Source: Methylococcaceae bacterium
GTDB lineage: Bacteria > Pseudomonadota > Gammaproteobacteria > Methylococcales > Methylomonadaceae
DNA length: 16,477 nucleotides
Assembly (NCBI GenBank): GCA_021647585.1
Contig: JAKIUK010000085.1
Span: 1-16,477, forward strand
Reading direction: 5' to 3'
This document shows positions 8,987 through 16,350 of this stretch, in pieces. Numbering within the stretch: the first letter of the stretch is position 1; each line of letters opens with the position of its first letter. The position numbers and the translations under genes were made by a program. The notes under the pieces were generated by a model, which was not told the origin of the DNA, ran no database searches, and was given only the letters and a program-made list of their open reading frames with translations.

Positions 8987-9748
8987 TTATTGCTTATCCT
9001 GATTTATTATGGGCACAGTAAAATCTTCAATTAACTTATCTCTATCACTAGTAAAAATACTAGAAAACTCTTTCTTTCGTTCTGGCGTGAAGAATTTCTT
9101 AAATTGTTCGGAGCCAACAGACTTGTGCATCTGCTGTAGGAAGTAACAGCATTCAAATGAGGCACTAACATTATCGTGGGGTATAAATATATCTATACCC
9201 AGTAGCTTATTCAAACTTTTTTTCCATTCTTTATCATTTATATTAATGGAATGTACAGAAACAAGATCACGATGCTGATCGATACATGCTGTTGAATTAA
9301 AATACTTGAATTTCTTCTTGAATTCAGTAAAGTCTTCAGACATATCATGTCTAAAAACAGCATGACGCCACATTGAATTTACATATTTTTCTACAGGCCT
9401 AAAAAGAAGTAGTAATTCTATGTTAAAAGATGGAAAAAGATTTATCATTTCCTGCAATTGGTCAGGTGTTATGTCTGCGAGTCTTTCTGAACTGATAACA
9501 ACCATTTCATCGCTAACTGAATTTACTTCGTCAACCAAAGCTTTAAACTCCTTATCAACCCATTCCTGAGATAACCATTGTGCAGTCCAATCATCTAGAC
9601 CCTTTATTTTTAATGGGATCGCAATATGTTCAAAATGATGCTGTCCATGCCGAGGATAATATATACTTCCAACATTACTTAACGCACTTTGTAAAGACGT
9701 TGACGCACATTTTGGGTGCCCTATATGTATAATTAATCTCTTGGTCAT
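8987..9748 (-). CDS. P-loop sulfotransferase (PAPS-dependent), probably acting on a glycan
   Basis: 253 residues. The N-terminus has the 5'-phosphosulfate loop in the form HIGHPKCASTSLQ (8-20). ISSE follows at 86-89 and the 3'-phosphate site at LLFRPVEKYVNSMWRHA (R117, S125). This is the standard layout of bacterial sulfotransferases that move sulfate from PAPS to a hydroxyl. The length is typical. It starts seven bases after the upstream stop and ends nine bases before the FkbM-type gene, so it is almost certainly co-transcribed. No signal peptide or membrane segment is visible. Between glycosyltransferases and methyltransferases, the most likely substrate is a sugar of a surface polysaccharide or of a glycosylated protein. 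No PAPS synthesis genes are in this window. Confidence 0.8.
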   Translation of the reverse strand: MTKRLIIHIGHPKCASTSLQSALSNVGSIYYPRHGQHHFEHIAIPLKIKGLDDWTAQWLSQEWVDKEFKALVDEVNSVSDEMVVISSERLADITPDQLQEMINLFPSFNIELLLLFRPVEKYVNSMWRHAVFRHDMSEDFTEFKKKFKYFNSTACIDQHRDLVSVHSININDKEWKKSLNKLLGIDIFIPHDNVSASFECCYFLQQMHKSVGSEQFKKFFTPERKKEFSSIFTSDRDKLIEDFTVPIINQDKQ

Positions 9749-9755
9749 GTTGAGT

Positions 9756-10757
9756 TTATGTCATAAAACGATGAGAGACTTCGAAAACAACAAAATCTGC
9801 ATCTCTTACAGGCCTTTTATTATTGACGCAAAATGGATCCCAATAAAAGTCGCACTCTTCAAAGGTATTTGCAAGCAAGTACGTAAGCTTTTTCTGGTCA
9901 TAAATACTTGAGTGAGAGTCTCCGTAGATTGCAACTTTTGCCTTAATACTTGCATTAGTACATTTGAATGATTGTCTTGTCTGTCTCAAAGGACTATTAA
10001 ATGTTTTATCACCAGAAACTAATTTTGCACCCGCGTCAATATAAGTTAGCGCTAGGTAATGAGCTGTAATTGAACTTGCATGTAACTTCCTAGCAAGATC
10101 ACCAACATGCACGTCGGTAGTTAATATAATTCGTTCACTATCAATCTCATTAATAAGACCAAGCCCCTGTATGATACTGTAGAATATACTCAGATAATCA
10201 CGTGAAAGCAGGTGTGAATCATAATATTCGTAGTTCTGGATTCTTTTATCTGGCACATTAGTTATACTCTGCAAATATGAAAACCCCGCAATATAATCAT
10301 TATATTCAAGCATTAACTGATCAATACTATGTGCCAGCAACATGGAATCATTATCAAATTTGGAAAAATGACGTAATAATGTATCTTTTTCAGGCACAAT
10401 ACAGCAAAAGATCGGCACTGATACCCTGGGGATAATCTTTTCAAGTTGGCTTCGCCACTTATTAAGTGCAGTATTTCGTTGTTCCTGCATCAAAAAACGC
10501 TTAATTGCCCAGTCATTTGTACCCATAAAAATTACCGGGCATTTACCATACAAAATACTACTCAAATCCTCTGACAAAAAGTGATCAAAGTTAAATTTTG
10601 GTGAGGCCAAAGTTAGATGTAACCAGTCATCGACATATGATAGTAATGCTCGTAATTTTAGATCACCTGTTGTGTAGTCCTGAATTACTAACCATTCTCT
10701 TAGCGCATCACGATGTGATAGTTTTTTAAGTGACTCTATTGCCTCAAAAAATGACAT
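9756..10757 (-). CDS. Divergent AlgX/AlgJ-like SGNH protein, putative O-acetyltransferase
   Basis: 333 residues with no database-certain identity. The order of short motifs matches the AlgX/AlgJ SGNH-like family: VIFMGTNDWAIKRF (75-88, compare G-x-D-x-WLF), VPEKDTLL (121-128, compare PxK), YDSHLLSRDY (179-188, compare DTHW), GDLARKL (219-225), IYGDSHSSI (277-285, compare GDSF) and FEVSHRFM (325-332, compare ExxER). In that family the Asp-His pair and the GDS serine form the catalytic triad for acetyl transfer to alginate-like polymers. Here DSH replaces DTHW and GDSH replaces GDSF. Unlike the periplasmic relatives, there is no signal peptide or membrane segment, so it would act in the cytoplasm. 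The gene sits 23 bases after the GT-B gene and 7 bases before the sulfotransferase gene. The family call is inferred by eye. Confidence 0.55.
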   Translation of the reverse strand: MSFFEAIESLKKLSHRDALREWLVIQDYTTGDLKLRALLSYVDDWLHLTLASPKFNFDHFLSEDLSSILYGKCPVIFMGTNDWAIKRFLMQEQRNTALNKWRSQLEKIIPRVSVPIFCCIVPEKDTLLRHFSKFDNDSMLLAHSIDQLMLEYNDYIAGFSYLQSITNVPDKRIQNYEYYDSHLLSRDYLSIFYSIIQGLGLINEIDSERIILTTDVHVGDLARKLHASSITAHYLALTYIDAGAKLVSGDKTFNSPLRQTRQSFKCTNASIKAKVAIYGDSHSSIYDQKKLTYLLANTFEECDFYWDPFCVNNKRPVRDADFVVFEVSHRFMT

Positions 10758-10780
10758 TTAACTTTATACCCTAACCAGTC

Positions 10781-12529
10781 CTATTTCCAAATGTTTATAA
10801 CATCCAGAATACTGTTAAGTACAGGCTTTTCATGAGGTAGAGGAATAACCATAGCTAAATCATGTTTATTAACTAACTCAGCTTGAGCACCAAGATTAAA
10901 TGTTACGACCTTTGCTTTTATATTCAGTAACTCAGCAGTAACGAGTGAAAATGTTTCTGGGCATATTGACGGAACAAAAGAAAAATCAAGATGATTTTCA
11001 TTCCAAATTTTCACCATATTCATGCAATCATATGGACCGTGAATTGTCAAGGCACCACGATTAGCTTTACTTATACCATCAATTGTACCAAAAACATGAA
11101 TTTGTATTGGAAGGTTCTTATTTGATATCGATTCTGCTAATTGCAAAACTACACGACTGCCTTTATGTGGTCCAAGAAATCCAAATATTCCTATTCGTGT
11201 AATGCCATCCACTTCACTTTTTTCTACTTTATTGTTTCCTAGAGCTTTCACTTTGTGTCCCTTAACAACTACATTCAAAGACTTAGTCAAACTAGGAAAT
11301 GCTTTGATATACTCATTATATGTAGCTTGTGAAAAAAAGCGAATATAATCTGAATTCAGTAATACAGAACGCCAAGCCTCTCGCCAGGCAGTAACATCTT
11401 CCTGCTTATAAAATACCTTAAAAGAATCAGAATTTCGCTGTAAACAATTTTGACAGATATTGACATTTTCAGGTACCCCACAATATATTCCATTCTCGTT
11501 TAATAAAAACATTGAAGGACAGATACCAATATGGTCATGGCCGAAAAACTCCAATCGTTTTGTATAATTAAATATGCGAAGCCGAACAATATTATCTAGT
11601 ACAGATTCTATATAAGGCCAAGTATATAAGTTATTAATTTGCAGACAGTGAGATGGAAACAAAACCAACAACTGGAAGAGTATATTGATTTCTCCTACAG
11701 ATATATTACAGCGTTCACTATTGTAATAGACAGCTCCCGAGAGTTTTGAAATGTTAGGGTCATACCATACACGCAGTATAACATTATGATTGTGACATGA
11801 ATTATCAATAGTCTGCTTAGAAAACACATTGGCTCCGCCACCAAAGTTGTGGTCAAGTATCACAATTAAGCCATTATTATTACTGGCACTTTTAAGTAAA
11901 CTGGCTATCTTTAGTGTTGGTGAATCTGATATTACAGTTGCCATAGGATTTCCTGAACTTATCATATGGGTCGCTTCAATAATATTCCCAGTAGTCACTT
12001 CAGTTTTATAATATATTTCCCTTGCCATTTCATCAGAACCCAGGCGGCCATACCATATTTTCTGTAGTAAACCTTGTCTTTTAGGAGCCCAGCTTTTTCG
12101 AGCCTCTCGACTAGAACCAATAGACTGTATATTTGCTGGCCAAATTATATTAATAGCCCCTACATTTTTTTCAAAAATTGAATGGTCACTCCCAGTTGCC
12201 CGAATAACTACCGTATATTGTCCTGGGGGCAATGAACTAATATCATAATTCGATAATGAAACTTGCACGGAAAACCCCACAAGACTTTCTTCAGGTAAGG
12301 AAAAATGTTTTATTACATCTGGGCGTTTCTGCAATACAATTGGAACAAGTAAAGGTTCATGCAGCCCATTTTTATGAAAGAATACTTCTATTGTGTTACA
12401 ACCGTCACGTCCATTGAGTGCCCATCCAACTAAATAAATGACACCGCACCCACACGAAACATGATCAAGATTAGCGCCCTTGCTTTGTGATACTGCAGTA
12501 TGTGTCTTGTTATTCTCAACCATATACAA
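10781..12529 (-). CDS. GT-B (GT4-like) glycosyltransferase with N-terminal Ig-like domain
   Basis: 582 residues. Residues about 20-130 form an Ig-like beta domain (GWALNGRDG, then LPPGQYTVVIRATG). A GT-B N-terminal half follows from about 185, with ILDHNFGGGANVFSK and a cysteine-rich patch (YCGVPENVNICQNC) that I have seen in some polysaccharide glycosyltransferases. The C-terminal nucleotide-sugar half begins IGIFGFLGPHKGS and carries PETFSLVTAEL, the E-x7-E signature of GT4-type retaining enzymes. M1 and M3 both can start: AGGA is 4 bases from M1 (12529) and 10 from M3 (12523), so M3 is the better-spaced start. It follows the GT-A gene by seven bases. Probable role: addition of a sugar to a surface glycan in the cytoplasm. 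Donor and linkage are unknown. Confidence 0.8.
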   Translation of the reverse strand: MYMVENNKTHTAVSQSKGANLDHVSCGCGVIYLVGWALNGRDGCNTIEVFFHKNGLHEPLLVPIVLQKRPDVIKHFSLPEESLVGFSVQVSLSNYDISSLPPGQYTVVIRATGSDHSIFEKNVGAINIIWPANIQSIGSSREARKSWAPKRQGLLQKIWYGRLGSDEMAREIYYKTEVTTGNIIEATHMISSGNPMATVISDSPTLKIASLLKSASNNNGLIVILDHNFGGGANVFSKQTIDNSCHNHNVILRVWYDPNISKLSGAVYYNSERCNISVGEINILFQLLVLFPSHCLQINNLYTWPYIESVLDNIVRLRIFNYTKRLEFFGHDHIGICPSMFLLNENGIYCGVPENVNICQNCLQRNSDSFKVFYKQEDVTAWREAWRSVLLNSDYIRFFSQATYNEYIKAFPSLTKSLNVVVKGHKVKALGNNKVEKSEVDGITRIGIFGFLGPHKGSRVVLQLAESISNKNLPIQIHVFGTIDGISKANRGALTIHGPYDCMNMVKIWNENHLDFSFVPSICPETFSLVTAELLNIKAKVVTFNLGAQAELVNKHDLAMVIPLPHEKPVLNSILDVINIWK

Positions 12530-12536
12530 TCCTATT

Positions 12537-13793
12537 TTACAGACCCATAGCCTTTCTAGACACCAGTGAAATAACTCCTTTCACCCCCCATAGTCGATAA
12601 GTATTGATAATTGATTTTATAGCGCGCTTTCGATAATCATGAGTGCCTAAAAAGTTCCAAGTGTGTACAAAAATATGGCGACCAGCCAGAAGTGGAAATT
12701 CATTGGCAGTTGGATAAATTGTTTTAGCTGGTTCGACTTGCTCTTGCTTACTTGACTCACTAGAACCGATCATGTCCCACCAGGCCTTATAAGTCATATG
12801 CTCATTACTACTATCAACTTCAAATGGATTGGAAAAAGCTTTATACAAATCCTCTCGAGTGCGGTAAACAGTCCGCTGCAATTTGCTTATTACCTGGCTA
12901 TCATCAAATACTCCATAGGCCCAGGGGGTTGCTGCCAATGGATCATTATCTGTTTTTTCTAACTTGTTCTCATACCAGTTGAAAAGTTCAACAGCTACAG
13001 GACTATTGTTCGAGTATATTGACATCATGTCATGGTGTGCGCCCGAATCAAAACCGGTAAAATGGTAAAAGACCAATGGCTGATTATTAACTGTATATTT
13101 CCCATCTATGTTTTTTTCAATATGACGATTAGTCATATTCCATGGAGCTACGTTATACCCAGGGTGCCGTGTTGACTTCACACCCTCAAAAAATGCGGGG
13201 ACAAGATCAATCCAACGTTGATCAGTAAAAATTCCTGCTGGAATATCCTCTCTGCAGTATTCTTTTAATCGACTCGCCCACCAATCAACAAAACGCCTTC
13301 CTTCAATTGTATTACTCACACCTATATATCCAAGATTATACACTCCGTGCCTCAAGGCAGAGAGTTCGTTATCCTCAATTCCTCGCGTTGTTTTTTCTGG
13401 ATCAGTAAGATGTGGTGTAAGCAAGATATTATTTCCTGATAATTCATCAATCATTTCGTCCAGATCAGAAAATAATGCTATATCTGGATCAAAATAGAAA
13501 ACTGCTTCACAATCTTCTTTTTCAAGAATTTTTCTGAGTACAAAGGGTTTTATTGCCGTAGCTAACTCTACAATTTCATGCTTAAAAATCCATGAAGGGT
13601 CATTTATTTCGTCTATATCATCTATGGCAATCACTTCGTCAAAGTATTTCAATAACTCCTCATTATGACTACGTGCCTTATCTGCCAATGCGAGACAAAA
13701 ACGCACATTCGGTACAAACTCACGCACTGATTCAACCAAAATTCTTGCCTTGGGCGTATAATTTAATGCACAACTTGTGAAAATATAAATCAT
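12537..13793 (-). CDS. GT-A-fold glycosyltransferase (GT8-like)
   Basis: 418 residues. The N-terminus MIYIFTSCALNYTPKARILVE is the opening strand and helix of a GT-A nucleotide-sugar fold. The metal-binding DxD motif occurs as YFDPDIALF (D102, D104), and the acceptor side includes RHGVYNLGYIGV and FTDQRWIDLVP, a pattern seen in GT8-like enzymes. The last 80 residues (including FVHTWNFLG) are less typical. No signal peptide or membrane helix is seen, so it is cytoplasmic or peripheral. It is the first gene of the eight-gene run, with a modest AGAGA seven bases upstream of the ATG. Likely role: addition of a hexose to a lipid-linked or protein-linked glycan. The sugar and acceptor cannot be read from the sequence. 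Confidence 0.8.
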   Translation of the reverse strand: MIYIFTSCALNYTPKARILVESVREFVPNVRFCLALADKARSHNEELLKYFDEVIAIDDIDEINDPSWIFKHEIVELATAIKPFVLRKILEKEDCEAVFYFDPDIALFSDLDEMIDELSGNNILLTPHLTDPEKTTRGIEDNELSALRHGVYNLGYIGVSNTIEGRRFVDWWASRLKEYCREDIPAGIFTDQRWIDLVPAFFEGVKSTRHPGYNVAPWNMTNRHIEKNIDGKYTVNNQPLVFYHFTGFDSGAHHDMMSIYSNNSPVAVELFNWYENKLEKTDNDPLAATPWAYGVFDDSQVISKLQRTVYRTREDLYKAFSNPFEVDSSNEHMTYKAWWDMIGSSESSKQEQVEPAKTIYPTANEFPLLAGRHIFVHTWNFLGTHDYRKRAIKSIINTYRLWGVKGVISLVSRKAMGL

Positions 13794-13957
13794 GTTTTAT
13801 CTCTGCGCTTCACCGCGTCTACTTAATACGTGTAATATCTGAATTTATGTTTTTTGGCCCCCCTATGTAGGTTTGTTAAAGAACCGACACTGTCAAATAC
13901 ATCAATCCATAGGAGATAGAAAATATCAATATTAGTACATCTTTCAAAACACATCTA

Positions 13958-14149
13958 TTAAATGCTAGCAGGAAATTTTTTGGCTATCTGTAAACCAAGG
14001 GGCCAACTTGATGAGGCAATATCATCCTTAAGCCCTAACGGTGAACAAATATAACCAAGACTGATAACATCATTGCTTACGCTCTTATGTTTTAATTTTT
14101 CGTGCATGTTATTCCAAACTGAATGACCGATAGTTGAGGCGCTATCAAT
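13958..14149 (-). pseudogene. Short gene fragment, possibly the start of a DUF1796-like gene
   Basis: A 63-codon open stretch runs between a TAG at 14152-14150 and a TAA at 13960-13958, with an internal ATG at 14107. It contains NDVISLGYICSPLGLKDDI followed by SSSWPLGLQ. The VISLGxxC start, a Leu/Lys-rich stretch and a WPLG segment recall the N-terminus of DUF1796-type proteins (SLGxxC then PFDW), which occur in polysaccharide gene regions, but the PFDW hallmark is absent. I see no continuation in another frame. It may be a truncated relic, a tiny gene or chance. Confidence 0.3.
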
Positions 14150-14410
14150 CTAACAGTAGTTTATTATCCCATGATTTTAAAAAACGGGGAGGGAGATTTT
14201 GTAATATTTCATTTCCACCGAAACATACTACCTACTATTTTTCTTTCTAAAGACCTTTATACCCAAAGCGCACCAACCTCATTGAGTCGGTTAATAAGAA
14301 AACAGTGAGTTGGCTTTAATTGAACCCGATAAAATATCTGCTACATCAGCTTTTTAAAGCAGCCAACCCACTCTGTGCAAAATCAAATAACGCGTCATAT
14401 GTCGCTTTAT

Positions 14411-14428
14411 TTATTAGACGTCTAATAA
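14411..14428. repeat. Perfect 18-bp palindrome
   Basis: TTATTAGACGTCTAATAA is fully self-complementary, centred on GACGTC. It has the size and symmetry of a dimeric repressor operator, but no regulator gene is in the window and no promoter is recognisable beside it. Confidence 0.6.
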
Positions 14429-14533
14429 TCTCTAGCTCAATTTTAAGGTAAACGTGCACGAGGCATTTCTCATATTACGCCACTCCATCGTATTAATGCC
14501 TGATAGCCTTGTTGCGATAACAAAGGAAGGGGT

Positions 14534-14914
14534 CTAACGTTCCAACATTACCTTTATTTATCTTGTTCAAATTGTCGCACAGACCGGCTCACAGTCATAT
14601 AATGAACACCAAAATGTTGCCGATTTCCATCATAGTGTAAGCGTCTGACAGTTAGGCTTGCACCATCGCTTCATTTCTACCCTGATAACGGCACCAAAAG
14701 CAAAATGCAAGTGTCAGATATTCACTTTTAACTTGTTTGAATGATAATTGTTTTTCTTTATATCAACCCACAGTAGACTATATTTTTTATGGGTAGACGG
14801 TTAATGAAATTAGCTCTTATCATAATTATCAATCAAGGTGTTGAGCAACGCAATGTTTTTATTTCACCTAAATTCTGCAAGTCTTGTATTAATACAAAGT
14901 TTTAACCACTAAGT
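14534..14914 (-). pseudogene. Decayed Y1/RAYT-type transposase relic, copy A
   Basis: On the minus strand, 14663-14534 encodes LSDAYTMMEIGNI, then after a one-base loss FGVHYMTVSRSVRQFEQDK and a stop. This is the C-terminal helix-turn-helix tail typical of REP-associated (Y1, IS200-like) transposases. Just upstream (14664-14698) RNEAMVQA fits the same tail but is interrupted by a stop. The block 14799-14914 also matches copy B (around GGTTAATGAAATTAG and TACAAA-TTTTA-CCACTAAG), but about 110 unrelated bases separate the two blocks here. The catalytic HUH domain is not present. The 130-base core is about 92% identical to copy B by eye. It lies just downstream of the HEPN gene. Confidence 0.7.
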
Positions 14915-15008
14915 CAATTTCTTGCAACTCTCACACATTTAATTTCGACGACTCGCTTTGGGTTGTAATGGTCAAACTTTTATTAGAATTTCTATCGTAG
15001 TAGCTATC

Positions 15009-15419
15009 TCATTTTGCATTAATTATTTCCTTAATAAAATACTCAAAATCAGGCAAATTATTTTCAATAATATTCTTTACAATATCGATAGATATATTTT
15101 GATAATCATGAACAGCAATATTTCTAAAACCAACCATTTTTTTCATCTGTTCCGATATTTTAGCTGAAATGGTTTTATTGTTTTCTAGTAATGTAAATAC
15201 ATCTCTTGAGGTTTTGGGAATACCGAAACCTTTGATTCTTATAATATGTGTTGAGAGATCTATACTCGCTTGTGCAGCACGTTCTAAATTTAGAATAATT
15301 GAATCTTGTTTTGTATAATTATTTTCAAGTTCGTTTTCAAAGGTCACATATTCTTCTTTAATTCGTGTAAGACAGCGTTTAATCGTTTCTATTTTATTTA
15401 TAATAATGTCGTCGTTCAT
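15009..15419 (-). CDS. hepT: HEPN-domain toxin of a type VII (HepT/MntA-like) toxin-antitoxin pair
   Basis: 136 residues, all helical in appearance. The catalytic HEPN signature RX4HXY is intact as RNIAVHDY (R99, H104, Y106), preceded by MKKMVGF, the usual setting in HepT-like ribonucleases. Length is normal for the family. Its ATG overlaps the stop of the upstream MNT gene by four bases (ATGA), so translation is coupled. In characterised pairs the HEPN protein cleaves RNA, and the partner MNT protein silences it by AMPylating the tyrosine of this motif. That tyrosine is present here. The cassette is clearly more AT-rich than the glycan genes and is framed by transposase relics, suggesting horizontal gain. 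Family assignment is firm; activity is inferred. Confidence 0.88.
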   Translation of the reverse strand: MNDDIIINKIETIKRCLTRIKEEYVTFENELENNYTKQDSIILNLERAAQASIDLSTHIIRIKGFGIPKTSRDVFTLLENNKTISAKISEQMKKMVGFRNIAVHDYQNISIDIVKNIIENNLPDFEYFIKEIINAK

Positions 15420-15805
15420 TGGTAGGCTTGTAATATTTCTGCTCGGTCTTCGTTCAACTGTATATAATTAATGTAAACGCTATCCAAAAAACATTCCATT
15501 TTATTGGATGGTTTTATAAAAATATTTTCACCTTTTAAAATAGCTTCAAAACGCAATACATCATTACTATTCTTTAAGTCTACTAAGTCAATATCAATAT
15601 TTAAAAGTGAAGCTAATTTTTCTTGAATATTCCATCTTTGTACATTACCAATGTTATCTGGAGATAAAAAAGCAATATCAATATCGCTTTTATTTTTATC
15701 AAAATATGAATTAGTAGCGCTACCAAAGAGTGTAATTAGTTCAATGTTTTTTATCTCATCAACAAGGGTGTTAACGATTATTTTTTTTAAATTGTTATCA
15801 AGCAT
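15416..15805 (-). CDS. mntA: MNT-type nucleotidyltransferase antitoxin (MntA-like)
   Basis: 129 residues. The minimal nucleotidyltransferase signature is LFGSATNSYFDKNKSDIDIAF: G28-S29, then D41-x-D43, with a third acidic strand NIDIDLVDL at 69-77. MntA-type antitoxins AMPylate the HEPN toxin encoded beside them. The gap between GS and DxD is 11 residues rather than the usual 10, a one-residue longer loop; the catalytic residues remain. The start at 15805 lacks an obvious Shine-Dalgarno sequence. Here the antitoxin gene comes first and overlaps the toxin gene by four bases. The C-terminal 45 residues (from about IFIKPSNKME) are the normal helical tail. Upstream, within about 60 bases, begins transposase relic copy B. 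Confidence 0.88.
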   Translation of the reverse strand: MLDNNLKKIIVNTLVDEIKNIELITLFGSATNSYFDKNKSDIDIAFLSPDNIGNVQRWNIQEKLASLLNIDIDLVDLKNSNDVLRFEAILKGENIFIKPSNKMECFLDSVYINYIQLNEDRAEILQAYQ

Positions 15806-15860
15806 TACAATACGTCGTAAAAATGTGGCCTTAATTTTTCCGGGGGTCGAGGGGTCAGTT
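15806..15860. other. Short leader between toxin-antitoxin pair and relic copy B
   Basis: These 55 bases must contain the promoter of the toxin-antitoxin pair unless it lies within the transposase relic. They include a G/C-rich patch (CCGGGGGTCGAGGGGTC, 15840-15856) that contrasts with the AT-rich surroundings. Its GGGGTC recurs next to copy A at 14529-14534. No clear promoter boxes are visible. Confidence 0.4.
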
Positions 15861-16249
15861 CTAACATTCCAACATTACCTTTGTTTATCTTGTTCAAATT
15901 GTCGCACAGACCGGCTCACAGTCATATAATGAACACCAAAAGCTACCGATTTCCGTCACAGTGTAAGCGTCTGACAGATAGGATTGCACTATAATCTCGC
16001 GCCCAACTGATCTTTCTAGGTTAATGAAATTAGTTTATAGCATATTATGAATTAAGTTGTTGAGCTACTCAATTTTTTTATAGCTGTATCCTGTGTATAT
16101 TCTACCCCATCATGAACACCTATCCTGCTAGCCATAAATTGATACAAAATTTTAGCCACTAAGAAACCACCTTGAAAAACTGATTCATTTTTTCCATGGC
16201 TATTAGACGAATTTGATGCTCTAACTGGCAAATAAAAAAACTGTTCCAA
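15861..16249 (-). pseudogene. Decayed Y1/RAYT-type transposase relic, copy B
   Basis: Minus-strand reading from 16249 gives an open stretch (MEQFFYLPVRASNSS through DGVEYTQDTAIKKLSSSTT) to a stop at 16052. After further stops it continues NLERSVGREIIVQSYLSDAYTVTEIGS, then a frame change, then FGVHYMTVSRSVRQFEQDK and a stop near 15878. The last part is the C-terminal helix-turn-helix of a REP-associated Y1 transposase. I do not recognise the 65-residue front part; it is shared only partly with copy A. No HUH catalytic motif is present. The sequence is interrupted by at least two stops and one frameshift, so it is not functional. Confidence 0.65.
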
Positions 16250-16350
16250 AATTATAAATCAGGAAAGATATGGATATGAGTTTGTATGTTATATTTGCTA
16301 TATAGTTATGTAAAGTAGGTACATCATATGGAATTGTTGGAAGTTATTGA

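Larger units (their letters stand above)
13794..14533. other. Gene-free leader of the glycan operon with gene debris
   Basis: No complete gene is visible. The operon promoter should lie here. On the minus strand a perfect TTGACA stands at 13891-13896, about 100 bases upstream of the first ATG, but no good -10 box follows at 16-18 bases, so I do not call a promoter. No ops/JUMPstart-type element was seen. The stretch also holds a probable gene fragment (13958-14149), an imperfect 12-bp inverted repeat (14304-14315 with 14361-14372, one mismatch), a perfect 18-bp palindrome (14411-14428) and short coding-like runs broken by stops. Confidence 0.5.

Noticed and set aside
13868..13896. Minus-strand TTGACA as the operon promoter
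   Set aside because: No acceptable -10 box lies 16-18 bases downstream; TACATA is about 21 bases away.
14304..14372. Imperfect 12-bp inverted repeat as a MITE or terminator
   Set aside because: It has one mismatch, a 45-base loop and no T-run or target duplication; noted only as part of the gene-free stretch.
14439..14476. Minus-strand ATGCCTCGTGCACGTTTACC (MPRARLP), like the start of another Y1 transposase
   Set aside because: Only seven residues match before a stop and no further similarity is seen; too short to call.
14638..14650. GTGTAAGCGTCTGAC in both relics, resembling an IS66 terminal repeat
   Set aside because: In both copies it is the codons for LSDAYT in the transposase tail, in phase with conserved protein sequence, so it is not an element end.
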